NCBI GenBank assembly: GCA_029939785.1
Contig: JAOZSG010000149.1
Location: forward strand, 1-8,322
Direction of reading: 5' to 3'
DNA length: 8,322 nt
Origin: Fidelibacterota bacterium
Lineage (GTDB): Bacteria; Fidelibacterota; UBA2242; JAFGTP01
Shown: positions 7,068 through 8,322 of the stretch, piece after piece
Numbering within the stretch: the stretch's first letter is position 1
Layout of the letters: every line of letters begins with the position of its first letter
Made by a program: the position numbers and the translations under genes
Notes under the pieces: model-generated
What the model was told of the DNA's origin: nothing
The model's input: the letters and a program-made list of their open reading frames with translations, nothing else
Database searches by the model: none

Positions 7068-8024
7068 TTAAATTTTACCTTTATAAAAATTTCTATTGAA
7101 ATAATTATGTCTATCCGTCCAGTTTCCTTCAGATTCATCATTTTTTATTGCTAAATGAAATTGAGCTACTCTTGTATCCATTTCATCTATATGAAAAACC
7201 AACATTGCTTCAAGAAATTGTGGCTCTCTCGGTGATGCCCATTCCAATTTTCCCTGATGTGATAAAATCAAATGCTCAATTTTCATTCGTAAATCTTCTG
7301 GGAAACCAGATATATCTTTACATTCCTCAAGAAAAATATCTCGCCCCATTACTAAATGTCCGATAAAATTCCCACTATCAGTATAAGAAATACTTATACC
7401 TGGTCTAAGTTCACGTAGTTTTCCAATATCATGTAATAAAACCCCAGCAATGACTAAGTCTCTATTTGCCTCAGGATATACATTACATATTGAATCGGCA
7501 AGACAAACCATATTGTAAGTATGCTCAAGTAATCCTCCTTGAAAAGAATGATGTAAAACCATTGCAGCCGGATGTGTTTTTATATTTTCTTCATATTTTG
7601 TATATATATTTGATAATATTTTTTTTACATATCCATCACTAATTGCATCAATTTTATTTTGAATTGAATCCCACATTTTATTTATATCTTTATCTGATGT
7701 TTGAATAATATCAGACATCTCAAATCCAAAATCTTTATCTGTTTTTAAACTAACAGGTCGAATTTCATATATTTTTATTTGAAGTTTTCCACTATATAAA
7801 ATTACCGAACCACTTATTGCAACAGGACTTCCCACCTTAATAATATCCTTAGCCTCTTTAACATTTTCCCACATTTTTGCATTGATTTTACCTGTTTTAT
7901 CAATTATTGTAAGATCCAAATACATTTTATTATTTTGGGTTTTCCTAACAGATTTTTGGGCAACACCAAAATATGATTTTATATATTCATCTGCCTTTAA
8001 ATCTTTTATAAATGTTTTACTCAT
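7068..8024 (-). CDS. yhaM: 3'-5' exoribonuclease, YhaM family (OB fold plus HD domain)
   Basis: The 318 residues match the size and layout of B. subtilis YhaM (314). Residues 14-90 form an OB-fold nucleic-acid binding domain (MYLDLTIIDKTGKINAKMW, then VGSPVAISGSVILYSGKLQI). Residues 155-290 are an HD hydrolase domain with metal ligands H168 (GGLLEHT), H198-D199 (GVLLHDIGKL), H223 (GHLVMG), H256 (ILSHQG) and D280 (HIDEMD). All expected residues are present. Proteins of this family degrade RNA, and some single-stranded DNA, from the 3' end in the cytoplasm. It is the first gene of the minus-strand operon, with an ATG start, a GAGGA ribosome site and a promoter close upstream. The link between RNA turnover and the transport genes behind it is not obvious and may be only shared transcription. 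Family membership is very likely; the symbol is by homology. Confidence 0.93.
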   Translation of the reverse strand: MSKTFIKDLKADEYIKSYFGVAQKSVRKTQNNKMYLDLTIIDKTGKINAKMWENVKEAKDIIKVGSPVAISGSVILYSGKLQIKIYEIRPVSLKTDKDFGFEMSDIIQTSDKDINKMWDSIQNKIDAISDGYVKKILSNIYTKYEENIKTHPAAMVLHHSFQGGLLEHTYNMVCLADSICNVYPEANRDLVIAGVLLHDIGKLRELRPGISISYTDSGNFIGHLVMGRDIFLEECKDISGFPEDLRMKIEHLILSHQGKLEWASPREPQFLEAMLVFHIDEMDTRVAQFHLAIKNDESEGNWTDRHNYFNRNFYKGKI

Positions 8025-8028
8025 ACAA

Positions 8029-8034
8029 TCCTCT
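8029..8034 (-). promoter_or_regulatory. ribosome binding site of the yhaM-like gene
   Basis: AGAGGA on the minus strand ends 4 bases before the ATG at 8024-8022. It is the best Shine-Dalgarno sequence in the window and shows that this organism uses them, which helps in judging the weak sites of other genes. Confidence 0.75.
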
Positions 8035-8055
8035 TATTATTTTTTTATGATTGAA

Positions 8056-8083
8056 AATATACTTTGATTAAAAGCGAAGTCAA
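8056..8083 (-). promoter_or_regulatory. sigma-70 type promoter of the minus-strand operon
   Basis: On the minus strand TTGACT (8083-8078) and TATATT (8061-8056) are separated by 16 bases. Both boxes are near consensus (5 of 6 each). Transcription would start near 8049, giving a leader of about 25 bases with the ribosome site in it. This leaves no room for a riboswitch, so if the transport genes respond to a vitamin they do so another way. Confidence 0.55.
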
Positions 8084-8085
8084 AG
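8062..8085. repeat. small dyad overlapping the operon promoter
   Basis: CTTTGA (8062-8067) and TCAAAG (8080-8085) form a 6-base inverted repeat with a 12-base centre. It spans the promoter spacer and covers the -35 box, a position where a dimeric regulator could bind. The arms are short and the central bases do not pair, so chance is a real alternative. Confidence 0.25.
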
Positions 8086-8322
8086 AAATATTTTATTAAC
8101 TTATATTATGGTTTTTTATAAATCATAAAAATCATAAAAGATGAAGTAATTTGTACTATTGGACATAATGATCAAAAGGGAATATTTTTCTACGTATTAA
8201 TTGAAATTTTTACCTTTTTTTGATATTTAATAATATATTTTATTAATCTCTAAAAATATATTCTATTAATTAATTCTTTAGAATTTATTCGGTATTTCAT
8301 TATTATCGTAAAAACTGTAACT
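8086..8322. other. AT-rich non-coding stretch at the right edge
   Basis: No frame of useful length is present on either strand. Two minus-strand frames are open to the window edge for about 14 residues (to a TAA at 8278) and about 23 residues (to a TAG at 8250); either could be the tail of a gene further right, but nothing in them is recognisable. A 5-base hairpin, AATTC/GAATT (8272-8285), is too weak to call a terminator. No RNA gene or riboswitch pattern was seen. Confidence 0.5.
8232..8270. repeat. AT-rich direct repeat, two copies 23 bases apart
   Basis: AATATATTTTATTAAT (8232-8247) and AATATATTCTATTAAT (8255-8270) differ at one base. A partial third copy, ATATTTTATTAA, lies at 8088-8099 beside the operon promoter. 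The 23-base step is about two helical turns. In sequence this AT-rich similarity can arise by chance, so a binding-site role is only a possibility. Confidence 0.35.

Noticed and set aside
7148..7366. 72-residue plus-strand frame opposite the yhaM-like gene
   Set aside because: It is antisense to the intact HD domain with no supporting signal; other short antisense frames (942-1133, 6852-7037, 7882-8067) fail for the same reason.
8101..8322. Riboswitch or small RNA before the operon
   Set aside because: The mapped promoter leaves a leader of only about 25 bases, and the upstream sequence is almost pure A and T with no stable structure.

Overview
The window is strongly AT-rich and gene-dense. 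It has the look of a Gram-negative member of the Fibrobacteres-Chlorobi-Bacteroidetes (FCB) superphylum, possibly Cloacimonadota or a relative. This rests on three things: an outer-membrane beta-barrel ending in the TonB-receptor style (aromatic GFEWYFFD tail), the kind of CGCAGAG/CGCAAAG inverted repeat often scattered in such genomes, and the gene families present. The lineage is an inference and was not checked by any search.

Left half, plus strand. The first gene (2-1375) is the 3' part of a von Willebrand A (vWA) domain protein. The window edge appears to cut it inside the first metal-site (MIDAS) motif. A 213-base gap follows. It is mostly filled by an imperfect inverted repeat built of 7-base modules spaced about 9 bases apart, and a doubtful 55-codon frame runs through it and stops 3 bases before the next gene. 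That gene (1589-4045) is a MacB-like ABC transporter with the ATPase fused to an FtsX-type permease and a large extracytoplasmic domain. A vWA protein followed by a MacB-like exporter suggests a cell-envelope system whose other parts lie upstream of the window.

Right half, minus strand. Four closely packed genes run from 8024 down to 4047 and look like one operon: a YhaM-type 3'-5' exoribonuclease (OB fold plus HD domain), an ECF-transporter substrate-binding (S) component, an outer-membrane barrel with a reduced TonB-plug-like N-terminus, and a YedJ/YpgQ-type HD phosphohydrolase. Spacing is 16 bases, a 1-base overlap, then 33 bases. A good promoter (TTGACT, 16 bases, TATATT) and a GAGGA ribosome site sit just before the first gene. 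The S component and the barrel could carry one small nutrient, such as a vitamin, across the inner and outer membranes; the substrate cannot be read from the sequence.

The most unusual feature is translation starts. Neither the barrel gene nor the second HD gene has an ATG, GTG or TTG that would give a complete protein. The only conventional candidates (TTG at 6368 and at 4619) would remove the signal peptide and the first metal-binding histidine respectively. In both genes an ATT codon is well placed instead: one in a TAATT stop/start overlap, the other 7 bases after a GGAG. The operon ends tail-to-tail with the ABC gene, with 1 base between the stop codons. The last 237 bases (8086-8322) hold no recognisable gene.
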